DNA from: Thermonema rossianum DSM 10300
Lineage (GTDB): Bacteria > Bacteroidota > Bacteroidia > Cytophagales > Thermonemataceae
Direction of reading: 5' to 3'
Length of the DNA stretch: 64,000 nucleotides
Assembly (NCBI RefSeq): GCF_000426825.1
Contig: NZ_AUGC01000001.1
Coordinates: 310,001-374,000, forward strand
The notes under the pieces are model-generated. The model was not told the origin of the DNA. It worked only from the letters and a program-made list of their open reading frames with translations, and made no database searches. This document shows positions 28,456 to 35,900 of this stretch, in pieces (position 1 is the first letter of the stretch; each line of letters begins with the position of its first letter). Made by a program: the position numbers and the translations under genes.

Positions 28456-29694
28456 ATGTCTTCACTTACAAGTTCATCGATTGATGTGCGCGCCCTTCGC
28501 GAAGAATTTCCCGTATTGCATCAGCAGATCAACGGAAAACCTTTGATTTATTTCGACAATGCGGCTACCTCTCAAAAGCCACGTGTGGTCATCGAGGCGC
28601 TCAAACAATACTACGAACAATACAATTCAAACATACACCGCGGGGCACACCATCTGGCAGCCAAAGCAACGGAAGCCTATGAGCAAAGCCGCGAAGCAGC
28701 CCGCCGCTTTTTGAATGCTTCTTCTATAGAGGAGGTCCTGTTTGTACGTGGGGTTACCGAAGCCGTGAATCTGGTGGCAGACTGCTTGTCGCGGGCCTGG
28801 CTTCAGGCAGGCGATGAAGTGGTGATTTCTACCATGGAGCACCATTCGAACATAGTGCCCTGGCAGATGGCTTGTGAGCGTACGGGGGCAGTCTTGAAGG
28901 TCATTCCCCTGAATGACTTGGGCGAGCTGGATATGGCACAGGCAGAGGCACTGATAACGCCCCGTACAAAGGTGCTGTCGGTTGTGCATATATCCAATGC
29001 CTTAGGCACCATCAATCCCGTGAAGGAACTGGTTCGCAAAGCAAAAGCCGTAGGGGCTCTTACTTTCATCGATGGGGCGCAGGGGGCCGTGCATTTGCCG
29101 GTGGACGTGCAAGGCTTGGATTGTGACTTTTATGCCTTTTCCGGACACAAGGTGTATGCGCCCACAGGCATCGGTGTATTGTATGGCAGGCGTTCGGTGT
29201 TGGAAAAGCTGCCGCCCTACCATGGTGGGGGTGAAATGATTAAAGAGGTTACCTTCGAAAAAACCACCTACAACGACTTGCCTTTTAAGTATGAAGCCGG
29301 CACGCCCAACATTGCCGATGCCATTGCGCTGCGTTACGCTCTTGAGTTTGTGGAACAGATAGGCAAAGAGGCTATGTTGCGCCATGAACAGGCGCTGCTT
29401 ACGTACGCTACCGACCTGGTCAGCCGCATCGATGGCTTGCAGGTGATAGGGCAGGCAAAAGAAAAAGCCGGCATCCTTTCGTTTGTGATAGAAGGGGTGC
29501 ACCATCACGATGTTGGCGTATTGCTCGACAACATGGGCATAGCCATTCGCACGGGGCACCACTGCACGCAACCATTGATGCGTTATTTGGGTTTGGAAGG
29601 AACAAGCCGCGCTTCTTTTGCTGTTTACAATACACCGGAAGAAGTAGAACGCTTTGCCGAAGCCTTGCAAAAGGCTGTCAACATGCTTCGTTAG
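28456..29694 (+). CDS. sufS: Cysteine desulfurase SufS
   Basis: A 412-residue PLP enzyme that takes sulfur from cysteine as a persulfide for Fe-S cluster assembly. The PLP lysine is K232 in FSGHKVYAPTGIGVLYG and the persulfide cysteine is C370 in IRTGHHCTQPLM, the type II (SufS) pattern. Opening motif YFDNAATSQKP (32-42) is standard. First gene of a four-gene run with sufE, sufT and a bacilliredoxin; sufBCD are not in the window. Confidence 0.96.
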   Translation: MSSLTSSSIDVRALREEFPVLHQQINGKPLIYFDNAATSQKPRVVIEALKQYYEQYNSNIHRGAHHLAAKATEAYEQSREAARRFLNASSIEEVLFVRGVTEAVNLVADCLSRAWLQAGDEVVISTMEHHSNIVPWQMACERTGAVLKVIPLNDLGELDMAQAEALITPRTKVLSVVHISNALGTINPVKELVRKAKAVGALTFIDGAQGAVHLPVDVQGLDCDFYAFSGHKVYAPTGIGVLYGRRSVLEKLPPYHGGGEMIKEVTFEKTTYNDLPFKYEAGTPNIADAIALRYALEFVEQIGKEAMLRHEQALLTYATDLVSRIDGLQVIGQAKEKAGILSFVIEGVHHHDVGVLLDNMGIAIRTGHHCTQPLMRYLGLEGTSRASFAVYNTPEEVERFAEALQKAVNMLR

Positions 29695-29725
29695 TGAATC
29701 ACACTTATTTTATACCTGTTTGACA

Positions 29726-30145
29726 ATGACCATTGAAGAAATACAACAAGAAATAGCCGAAGACTTTGCCCTGTTCGATAACTGGGAAGACAAATACGCC
29801 TATTTGATAGAGCTGGGCAAGCAGTTGCCGCCCATGCCCGAAGAACTGAAAACCGACGATAGGCTCGTGAAGGGCTGCCAGTCGAAAGTATGGCTGCATG
29901 CCTACATGAAAGATGGAAAACTCTACTTCCTGGCAGACAGTGACGCGCTTATTGTCAAAGGCATTGTCAGCTTGCTGATTAAAGTGCTTTCAGGGCACAA
30001 GCCTGAAGAAATAGCACAAGCCCATTTGCATGTGATTGAAGACATAGGCTTGAAACAACACCTGTCTATGACACGTGCCAACGGCTTGGTGTCCATGATT
30101 AAACATATGAAAGCCTACGCCGAAGCTGTCAGCAGTCAATCATAA
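29726..30145 (+). CDS. sufE: SufE family sulfur acceptor
   Basis: A 139-residue partner of SufS that accepts persulfide sulfur at the conserved cysteine C51 in LVKGCQSKVWL and passes it to the scaffold. ATG 29726 was chosen since it gives the usual SufE start (TIEEIQQEIAEDFALFDNWEDKY); an earlier in-frame ATG at 29654 overlaps sufS. It is 31 nt after sufS. Confidence 0.95.
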   Translation: MTIEEIQQEIAEDFALFDNWEDKYAYLIELGKQLPPMPEELKTDDRLVKGCQSKVWLHAYMKDGKLYFLADSDALIVKGIVSLLIKVLSGHKPEEIAQAHLHVIEDIGLKQHLSMTRANGLVSMIKHMKAYAEAVSSQS

Positions 30146-30158
30146 AAAAGCCATTGTT

Positions 30159-30500
30159 ATGAGCGAAGAAAATAAAAGCAAACATTTGGAGAACATCCCT
30201 GACTTGAAAGAGCGGGTTATTGAAGCCATCAAGACAGTGTATGACCCCGAAATACCGGTAGATATTTATGAATTGGGCCTGATTTACGATATCAAAATTT
30301 ACCCGGTCAATAATGTGTATATCTTGATGACGCTTACCTCGCCCAACTGTCCTTCGGCGGAGTTTATCCCCGACGAGGTGAAACAAAAAGTAGCTGCCGT
30401 AGAAGGCGTGAACGAGGTGGAAGTGGAGCTTACCTTCGACCCGCCTTATTCTATGGATATGATGTCGGAAGCTGCGCGCCTTGAATTGGGACTGCTTTAA
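30159..30500 (+). CDS. sufT: SufT-type DUF59 (MIP18) Fe-S assembly protein
   Basis: A 113-residue MIP18/DUF59 protein that helps mature Fe-S proteins. Signature: VYDPEIPVDIYELGLIYDI (residues 28-46) and LTSPNCPSAEFIPDEV, with the conserved cysteine of the MIP18 family at C64. It sits 13 nt after sufE and 32 nt before the bacilliredoxin gene. Its exact role (cluster carrier or insertion factor) is inferred from the family and the Suf context. Confidence 0.92.
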   Translation: MSEENKSKHLENIPDLKERVIEAIKTVYDPEIPVDIYELGLIYDIKIYPVNNVYILMTLTSPNCPSAEFIPDEVKQKVAAVEGVNEVEVELTFDPPYSMDMMSEAARLELGLL

Positions 30501-30532
30501 TTTTTGTTTAGGTTTTAAAAAAAGAGAACAAT

Positions 30533-30952
30533 ATGTATCCGGAAGAATTAGTGGCACCCATGCGTGCCGACCTCACCGAAGTAGGATTCCAAGAATGTAA
30601 AACGCCCGAAGAGGTAGTTGATTTGTTGGAAAACAACAACCAAGGCACCATTCTGATGGTGGTCAACTCTGTGTGTGGCTGTGCTGCCGGGGCTGCGCGT
30701 CCGGCCATCAAGCTGGCGCTTTCGATGAGCCAAAAACGCCCCGACAAGCTGGCAACTGTCTTTGCCGGCGTGGATAAAGAGGCAACAGCCAAAGCACGTG
30801 AGTATATGTTGCCTTACCCACCCTCTTCACCTTCTATTGCTTTGTTTAAAGACGGCGAGCTGGTGCATTTCATTGAGCGCCATCATATTGAAGGCCGCAC
30901 GGCACAAATGTTGGCCGACCATCTGGTAGCAGTATTTGAGGAATTTTGCTGA
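30533..30952 (+). CDS. Bacilliredoxin, BrxA/BrxB (YphP/YqiW) family
   Basis: A 139-residue thioredoxin-fold protein with the family motif NSVCGCAAGAARP; C48 and C50 form the CGC redox site that removes bacillithiol from mixed disulfides. Further conserved text is PPSSPSIALFKDGELVHFIERHHIEGR. It closes the suf cluster, consistent with thiol redox support of Fe-S assembly, and is followed by a terminator. BrxA and BrxB are not separated by eye; the presence of bacillithiol is inferred. Confidence 0.92.
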   Translation: MYPEELVAPMRADLTEVGFQECKTPEEVVDLLENNNQGTILMVVNSVCGCAAGAARPAIKLALSMSQKRPDKLATVFAGVDKEATAKAREYMLPYPPSSPSIALFKDGELVHFIERHHIEGRTAQMLADHLVAVFEEFC

Positions 30953-30977
30953 TTCCTTTTGTCATATCTCAGCAGAA

Positions 30978-31002
30978 AAGGCACCGCCCGGTGCCTTTTT
31001 TT
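30978..31002 (+). terminator. Terminator of the suf cluster
   Basis: AAGGCACC pairs with GGTGCCTT around a 4-nt loop and is followed by a run of T to 31002, 26 nt after the bacilliredoxin stop. Confidence 0.92.
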
Positions 31003-31105
31003 GTTTGTTGAAAAAGGGAATATGCAGGAAGTTAAAAAACAAGCTTGCTTGAACTGTAGATTTTTATTTTTTGTTTCATAAAGAATATCTAAACTTAAAG
31101 CGGCG

Positions 31106-31453
31106 ATGAGCAGCGAACTACAATCCCGGGAACCCCAAGCTTTGATGGAAACAACCGAGCGTCTGTTTCATCGTGATTTCGATGTGCCGGCCATTCGCTC
31201 GCACGACTGGGACGCCTTGCGTCAGGCGGTGTTCGAAGTGGTGGATTACTACCTGAAGCGTGCTCCCGAGCGTTTCTTTCAAATTATGTACCGCCTGGAT
31301 GTAGATGAGAACAAGGTGCGGGCCTGCTTAAACAAAGGCGACTTGATGGCTTTGGCAGAAATCATTATCGAACGGGAGAAAAAAAAGGCACAGTGGCGCC
31401 TGCGTTATGCGTCCCGTTCCATATGGGACGATGAAGAAGACCACGGCAATTGA
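31106..31453 (+). CDS. Small conserved-looking cytoplasmic protein
   Basis: A 115-residue soluble protein, probably all-helical, that I do not recognise. Notable segments are DWDALRQAVFEVVDYYLKRAPERFFQIMYRLDVDENKVRACLN and LMALAEIIIEREKKKAQWRLRY. The gene has ordinary codon use and stands between two terminators. No operon partner is evident. Confidence 0.7.
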   Translation: MSSELQSREPQALMETTERLFHRDFDVPAIRSHDWDALRQAVFEVVDYYLKRAPERFFQIMYRLDVDENKVRACLNKGDLMALAEIIIEREKKKAQWRLRYASRSIWDDEEDHGN

Positions 31454-31492
31454 AAAAGCCTTATGCCCGTTTTTTTGAAATCAAGGCTTTTG
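31453..31492. terminator. Likely bidirectional terminator between convergent genes
   Basis: AAAAGCCTT (31454-31462) pairs with AAGGCTTTT (31483-31491) around a 20-nt loop that contains a run of seven T. It spans the 3' end of the lipoprotein gene on the minus strand. Confidence 0.5.
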
Positions 31493-32395
31493 CAAAAGAT
31501 AGTTGCGTAAACGTTCCGTTTCTTCTTTAATCTGCAAGATACTCTCTTCGGGCATACGGAAACTCATAATGTCATTTTGTTTTACAACCAACACATTGCC
31601 CTGTATTTCAGTAGTAGGGTGTTGGTAGTCGTAGGTGATGGTGATGGGCTCAAAACCTTGCATGAGCTTTTCAAATTCTTTTTGAAGTTGTTGCAGCTGC
31701 TTGTCCCGGTCAAAGAAAGACAAATACATCATCAGGTTGCCGAGATAAATTTTTTGTTCTGCCAAAAGCTTTTTGGTAGAGGGCTTTGGATGGGCTTCGA
31801 AAACCAAACAGCTAAGGTACAGCTGCTCCAGCCACATGGACAGCACATAGCGGCTTGCCGGGTAGGCCGAACGATAATGATTGAGCAAAAATTGCTGCGC
31901 TGTTTCGAGGCTCAGTGAGCGGCGGCTCAATATGAGCAGTGAGTCAATGGAGGTGCTTTCTATGGAAGCACCGGCAATAGGGCGCAGAAAGTCAAGCTGC
32001 ATGCTTTCCACATGGCTTTGCAATGCTTTTTGGTACACCAGCGCTTGCGACTTGTTTTGTTGTGCCAAGGCAAAATGCAAACGGCAGGCAAGGGCAGCAG
32101 CACGCGACAGACGCGCGTTTTCCGGAACAGATACTTTTTGAAGCAGCTCGTCGGCATCCTGCAGTTGGGTAGGGTACTCGATAAGCTGCTCTATCAACAA
32201 ACTGACTTCGGGAATAAATTCACTAATCAATGGTTGAAAATGGTCGTTGTCATCGCCGGCTGCTGTTTGCTCTTCTTCTGAAGAAGACACATCTTGTCTG
32301 TTGGCAGACAGCTCTTGCCCCTCTTGCTGTGTAGTGCCTTCACAGGCAGTCAACAGCAACAAAACAGCCATGGCATACAGGTAGGTAAGTTTCAT
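31481..32395 (-). CDS. Putative lipoprotein, unknown function
   Basis: A 304-residue protein. ATG 32395 gives a lipoprotein signal (MKLTYLYAMAVLLLLTAC, lipobox LTAC, cysteine 18). After an acidic Q/E/S/D linker the mature part is a long helical domain with many Q, L and S residues (LLIEQLIEYPTQLQDADELLQKVS; QLQQLQKEFEKLMQG) that may be TPR-like. It ends with a short strand pair. Its start codon overlaps the stop of the DUF3109 gene by 4 nt (ATGA), so the pair is cotranslated. An upstream ATG at 32464 lies inside the DUF3109 gene and was rejected. Confidence 0.75.
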   Translation of the reverse strand: MKLTYLYAMAVLLLLTACEGTTQQEGQELSANRQDVSSSEEEQTAAGDDNDHFQPLISEFIPEVSLLIEQLIEYPTQLQDADELLQKVSVPENARLSRAAALACRLHFALAQQNKSQALVYQKALQSHVESMQLDFLRPIAGASIESTSIDSLLILSRRSLSLETAQQFLLNHYRSAYPASRYVLSMWLEQLYLSCLVFEAHPKPSTKKLLAEQKIYLGNLMMYLSFFDRDKQLQQLQKEFEKLMQGFEPITITYDYQHPTTEIQGNVLVVKQNDIMSFRMPEESILQIKEETERLRNYLLQKP

Positions 32396-33003
32396 GATTG
32401 TGATGTTTTTTGACCGGAGTCTTCGGTATGTGAAGCGCCAAATTGAAGCTCGATGATTCGGCACAGCTCGTCATACCATCGTTTGCCATACTTCCTTATC
32501 AAAGGTTCTTTCAAAAAGCGGTAGAGCGGCACACGCAGGGCACTGCCATGTGCACACGCCGGTTTGCATATTTCCCAACGATGGTAATTGACCGCATCAA
32601 ATTCATCGTAACGAGTAATCCGGATAGGATAAAGATGGCAGGAAACCGGCTTTTTGAAGTCGCTCTTTCCTTCATAATAAGCTTGTTCGAAAGCGCACTT
32701 CAACTGCCCTTTTTCATCACGGAAGGCATACACACATTCGCCCGTGGGCAGGATAGGAGTTGACAGGTCGCCTTCTTGGTCAATGGTATGGGTGCCCTGC
32801 GCTTCTATTACTTCAAGCGCCTCTTGCGAAAGGTAAGGGCGCACCGTAGGCAACAATTGGGCTATGGTTTCACACTCAGCCTCTTCCAAAGGGGCACCGG
32901 CGTCGCCTTCCACACAGCAAGCCCCTTTGCAGGCAGAAAGTTCACATACAAAATATTGCTCTGCAATATCGTCTGACAGATATACATTCCCTACAATAAT
33001 CAT
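32392..33003 (-). CDS. DUF3109 cysteine-rich protein
   Basis: A 203-residue protein that matches DUF3109: CELSACKGACCVEGDAGAPL near residue 20-39, then GECVY, LKCAF, KPVSCHLYPIR and WEICKPAC. The CxxxxCxxxCC cluster resembles the YkgJ-type putative metal/Fe-S-binding cysteine box. Function unknown. No signal peptide. ATG 33003 preferred over 33012 (three extra residues). Translationally coupled to the lipoprotein downstream, a pairing not explained by known function. Confidence 0.85.
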   Translation of the reverse strand: MIIVGNVYLSDDIAEQYFVCELSACKGACCVEGDAGAPLEEAECETIAQLLPTVRPYLSQEALEVIEAQGTHTIDQEGDLSTPILPTGECVYAFRDEKGQLKCAFEQAYYEGKSDFKKPVSCHLYPIRITRYDEFDAVNYHRWEICKPACAHGSALRVPLYRFLKEPLIRKYGKRWYDELCRIIELQFGASHTEDSGQKTSQS

Positions 33004-33094
33004 AATCCACAAAAAGCCAATGGAAGTCTAAAAGGTGTTACTCAAAAGTACGACGAAAACCGCCAATATCAAACTAATATCTTGCAAAATTTCT

Positions 33095-33102
33095 TACATT
33101 TG
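33095..33102 (+). promoter_or_regulatory. -7 element upstream of the PLP enzyme
   Basis: TACATTTG is an exact TAnnTTTG match 44 nt before the ATG. No clear -33 was found at the expected distance. Confidence 0.4.
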
Positions 33103-33146
33103 AGCGTGTATAAATGCTATTTTTTCAATAAAAAATTCAAAAAATT

Positions 33147-34400
33147 ATGAACAAGCCGGACCTTCATCCCGAAAGCTTAATGATGTCTTACGGCTATCGC
33201 CCCGAGTGGTCGGAGGGGGCAGTCAAATGTCCTATCTTCCAGACTTCTACTTTTGTGTTTAAAACAGCCGAAGAGGGCAAAGCACATTTTGAACTGGCGT
33301 ATGGCCTACGTCAGCCGAAAGAAGGCGAACAGGTAGGCTTGATTTATAGCCGTATCAACAACCCCGATTTGGAAATTCTTGAAGACCGTTTGGGACTGTG
33401 GGATGAAGCTGATGATTGCGCCGTATTTGAAAGCGGCATGTCGGCTATTACGACGGTGCTGCTCGAGTTTTTGCAGCCTGGTGACGTGGTCCTGCATACC
33501 AATCCGCTGTATGGTGGTACAGACCACTTCATTTCCGAGATATTGCCCAAATATGGCATAGAATCGGTGGAGTGGAACAGCTGCGACAGCTACGAAGCCT
33601 TGCAGCAGCGGCTTGAAGCCAAATTGCAAGGCAAGCGCTTGGGCGTGGTTTATATAGAAACGCCCGCCAACCCTACCAATACGCTTTATGATATTGAGTG
33701 GGGCAAGCGCCTGGCAGAGCATTTCAGCAGCGACGCGCACAAGGCAGTGGTGGTTGTCGATAACACTTATTTGGGTCCTCTTTGGCAGCACCCGCTCAAG
33801 CATGGCGCCGACCTGGTGGCTTATTCGGCAACCAAATATATTGGCGGGCACAGCGATGTGATTGCGGGGGCTGTGTCCGGAAAAGCCGATTACATGCAGC
33901 GCGTAAAAGTATTGCGTACGTTTTTAGGCAACATGGCAGGTCCATGGACGGGCTGGCTGCTGCTGCGCAGCCTGGAAACGCTGCAGTTGCGTATGGAACG
34001 CCAAGCCAAAAACGCCCGCCTGGTTGCCGAGTTTTTGCGCGGGCATCCCAAGGTGGAAAAGGTGCATTATTTAGGCTTCTTGGATGAAAACACGCCCGAA
34101 CAATACGCCATTTTCCGCAAGCAGTGCAAAAATGCCGGTGCCATGCTCTCTTTCGATGTGAAAGGCGGTGAGCCGGCTGCTTTCCGCATGCTCAATAGCC
34201 TGAAATTGGTGAAGCTGGCGGTGAGTTTGGGCAGCACCGAGTCTTTGGCGCAGCACCCTGCCAGCATGACACACGCCGGTGTGCCGCCACAGCGAAAAGC
34301 CGAAATGGGTATTACCGATAAGATGGTGCGTCTGTCGGTAGGTGTGGAGCACCCCGATGACCTCATCTGGGACCTGAAGCAAGCACTCGAGCAGGCATGA
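33147..34400 (+). CDS. Cys/Met metabolism PLP enzyme (cystathionine gamma-synthase family)
   Basis: A 417-residue PLP enzyme of the trans-sulfuration family (cystathionine gamma-synthase/lyase, methionine gamma-lyase). Evidence: YSRINNPDLEILEDRLGLWD, the FESGMSAI cofactor region near 94-101, VVVDNTYLGPLWQHPLKHGADLVAYSATKYIGGHSDVI with the Schiff-base lysine K230, and SLGSTESLAQHPASMTHA near the end. The insert AYGLRQPKEGEQVGL at 51-65 and the unusual 'EWSEGAVKCPIFQTSTFVF' start fit the methionine gamma-lyase-like subgroup, but the specific reaction is not settled by sequence alone. Monocistronic with own terminator. Confidence 0.88.
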   Translation: MNKPDLHPESLMMSYGYRPEWSEGAVKCPIFQTSTFVFKTAEEGKAHFELAYGLRQPKEGEQVGLIYSRINNPDLEILEDRLGLWDEADDCAVFESGMSAITTVLLEFLQPGDVVLHTNPLYGGTDHFISEILPKYGIESVEWNSCDSYEALQQRLEAKLQGKRLGVVYIETPANPTNTLYDIEWGKRLAEHFSSDAHKAVVVVDNTYLGPLWQHPLKHGADLVAYSATKYIGGHSDVIAGAVSGKADYMQRVKVLRTFLGNMAGPWTGWLLLRSLETLQLRMERQAKNARLVAEFLRGHPKVEKVHYLGFLDENTPEQYAIFRKQCKNAGAMLSFDVKGGEPAAFRMLNSLKLVKLAVSLGSTESLAQHPASMTHAGVPPQRKAEMGITDKMVRLSVGVEHPDDLIWDLKQALEQA

Positions 34401-34432
34401 GTTTTTTAGTTTTTGTTTGAAGTGAGAAAATG

Positions 34433-34460
34433 ACGGGGCAAGCTTGATTGCCCCGTTTTT
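34433..34460 (+). terminator. Terminator of the PLP enzyme gene
   Basis: ACGGGGCAA (34433-34441) pairs with TTGCCCCGT (34448-34456), followed by TTTTG. Confidence 0.9.
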
Positions 34461-34498
34461 GTTTTGTAATCTAAAAAAATACATTGTAAGTTTTGGAT

Positions 34499-34519
34499 AT
34501 TATTATTATTATTATTATT
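34499..34519. repeat. (ATT)7 trinucleotide tract
   Basis: Seven perfect ATT units upstream of the small secreted protein gene, about 95 nt before its ATG. It lies outside any credible reading frame. Confidence 0.9.
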
Positions 34520-34564
34520 GCTTTTGCAGTCCCTTAAGTGCACCCGGGAACTTTAGGGGATTGC

Positions 34565-34576
34565 CGTAGCGCTACG
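34565..34576. promoter_or_regulatory. 12-bp perfect palindrome, candidate operator
   Basis: CGTAGCGCTACG is a perfect palindrome 38 nt upstream of the ATG of the small secreted protein gene. No regulator gene is adjacent; a chance occurrence is possible. Confidence 0.3.
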
Positions 34577-34614
34577 AAAGTATCAAATGCTTAACAATTA
34601 AAAATGAGCAAAAT

Positions 34615-34908
34615 ATGGAAAATATAAAAAAGACTTTCGCATTTTTGTTGATGCTGCTGTTTGCAACCAACATTTATGCAAGCAATATTGATGAGCCGCA
34701 GTCTTTAATAGATTCATCAGTTAAAGAGCAAAAAGAAGTTTATCAAGATATTGATTTACAAATACTTAGCTCAATACCACCAGAAGATGATGTAATAACA
34801 ATAACAACATCCTGTGGTGTAACCGTATGGGTGTCCGCAGATGCTTTTGAAGATACCGGACAGGTAATACGGTTTGCATTAGTTGTGGATGCATTCTTCT
34901 GTGGGTAG
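34615..34908 (+). CDS. Small secreted protein with C-terminal cysteines
   Basis: A 97-residue protein with a signal peptide (MENIKKTFAFLLMLLFATNIYAS). The mature part of about 74 residues is acidic and beta-prone and ends with two cysteines: TTSCGVTVWVSADAFEDTG and the C-terminal FFCG. No known domain recognised. The gene is clearly AT-richer and uses more A/T-ending codons than its neighbours, a sign of transfer or high divergence. It is followed by a 16-bp perfect hairpin and then GLPGLI and receptor genes, an arrangement expected when a small product is made in excess over its partners. Confidence 0.65.
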   Translation: MENIKKTFAFLLMLLFATNIYASNIDEPQSLIDSSVKEQKEVYQDIDLQILSSIPPEDDVITITTSCGVTVWVSADAFEDTGQVIRFALVVDAFFCG

Positions 34909-34920
34909 TAATTGAAAAAT

Positions 34921-34961
34921 AGAAGACAGCTTACAAGAGTTTGTAAGCTGTCTTCTTTATT
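34921..34961 (+). terminator. Strong hairpin between the small secreted gene and the GLPGLI gene
   Basis: AGAAGACAGCTTACAA (34921-34936) pairs perfectly with TTGTAAGCTGTCTTCT (34941-34956) around GAGT, then TTATT. It lies 13 nt after the small-gene stop and 36 nt before the GLPGLI start. It probably limits read-through. Confidence 0.88.
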
Positions 34962-34997
34962 ATTTTATGTTTAAGCTTGATTAAATAAATACGTAGT

Positions 34998-35900
34998 ATG
35001 AAGAAGTTGTATTTACTTGTTATTGCACTTTTTTTTGTGCGTGTTGTTTCGGCGCAAATTGCCGTAGATACGGCTCAGTGGCATATAGACTATGCCTTTG
35101 AACATAAGGCAGACTCTGCCGAAGCCACTTTTTCGCGCTATGAGGTAATGCGTTTGGAGGTAGGCAGGCGGGTATCTAAGTTTTATAGCTTGGATTATGA
35201 AGCCTGTGTGGAAAAGAAACGCTCGGCTACCCCGGCTATGATATTGGCTAATCCGGGCGAGTACCGGTGTACGGCATCCCCTTGGATTCTTTTTACGAAC
35301 TATCCGCAAGCCGGCAGTTATACATGGCAAAATGAGGTGCTGACGAATGCCATAGGTTATAGCGAAGAGATGGAAGTACCCCAATGGACCATTACAAATG
35401 AAAGAAAACAATTGGCAATAGCCGACAGCAGCCGTCTGTTGCCATGTCAAAAAGCAACTACTTTTTACCGGGGGCGCCATTGGGAGGTTTGGTTTACCAC
35501 TGCCTTACCTTTACCCGAAGGTCCTTGGAAGCTTAAAGGCTTGCCGGGGCTGGTTGTGGAAGCCGGCGACAGCAAGCATAATTTCCGCTTTTCATTGCTG
35601 AAGGTGAGCCCTGTCAAAGACAAAGCAGAGGCAATCACTTACTCTGAGCTCACTCCCTTTGAAAGAAAACCCTACCGTATGATGCCCTATGAAGAGTATG
35701 CAGAACAAGAACAGCGCATAAGCACCGACGTGGAGTATGCTTTGAACAGTGGGATAGGTATTACATCTGACCAAATTCAAATAGGCACTCCGGATGGCGA
35801 AAGACTCAGTTTAAAAGAATACGTGAAAAAGTACCATAAACAAGCTTCCTATAATCCTTTAGAACTGTTTTATGTCAATAAAAAGCAAAAGAACAGGTAA
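34998..35900 (+). CDS. GLPGLI family secreted protein
   Basis: A 300-residue exported protein with a signal peptide (MKKLYLLVIALFFVRVVSAQ). The family signature LPEGPWKLKGLPGLVVEAGDSKHNFRFSLLKV lies near residues 174-205. Family function is unknown; members are usually encoded beside outer-membrane receptor genes in Bacteroidota. Here the receptor gene starts within the last 29 bases of this gene in another frame, so the two are tightly linked. A QWTITNERKQLAIADSSRLLPCQKATTFYRGRHWEVWFT stretch precedes the signature and is typical of the family. Confidence 0.88.
   Translation: MKKLYLLVIALFFVRVVSAQIAVDTAQWHIDYAFEHKADSAEATFSRYEVMRLEVGRRVSKFYSLDYEACVEKKRSATPAMILANPGEYRCTASPWILFTNYPQAGSYTWQNEVLTNAIGYSEEMEVPQWTITNERKQLAIADSSRLLPCQKATTFYRGRHWEVWFTTALPLPEGPWKLKGLPGLVVEAGDSKHNFRFSLLKVSPVKDKAEAITYSELTPFERKPYRMMPYEEYAEQEQRISTDVEYALNSGIGITSDQIQIGTPDGERLSLKEYVKKYHKQASYNPLELFYVNKKQKNR

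Noticed and set aside
33004-33146. Possible SAM or other riboswitch ahead of the PLP sulfur amino acid gene
   Set aside because: I could not fold any known riboswitch core there; only a TACATTTG promoter element was seen.
34499-34519. Phase-variable reading-frame switch by the (ATT)7 tract
   Set aside because: The tract lies outside coding sequence and is a trinucleotide, so it cannot shift a frame; only an expression effect is possible.
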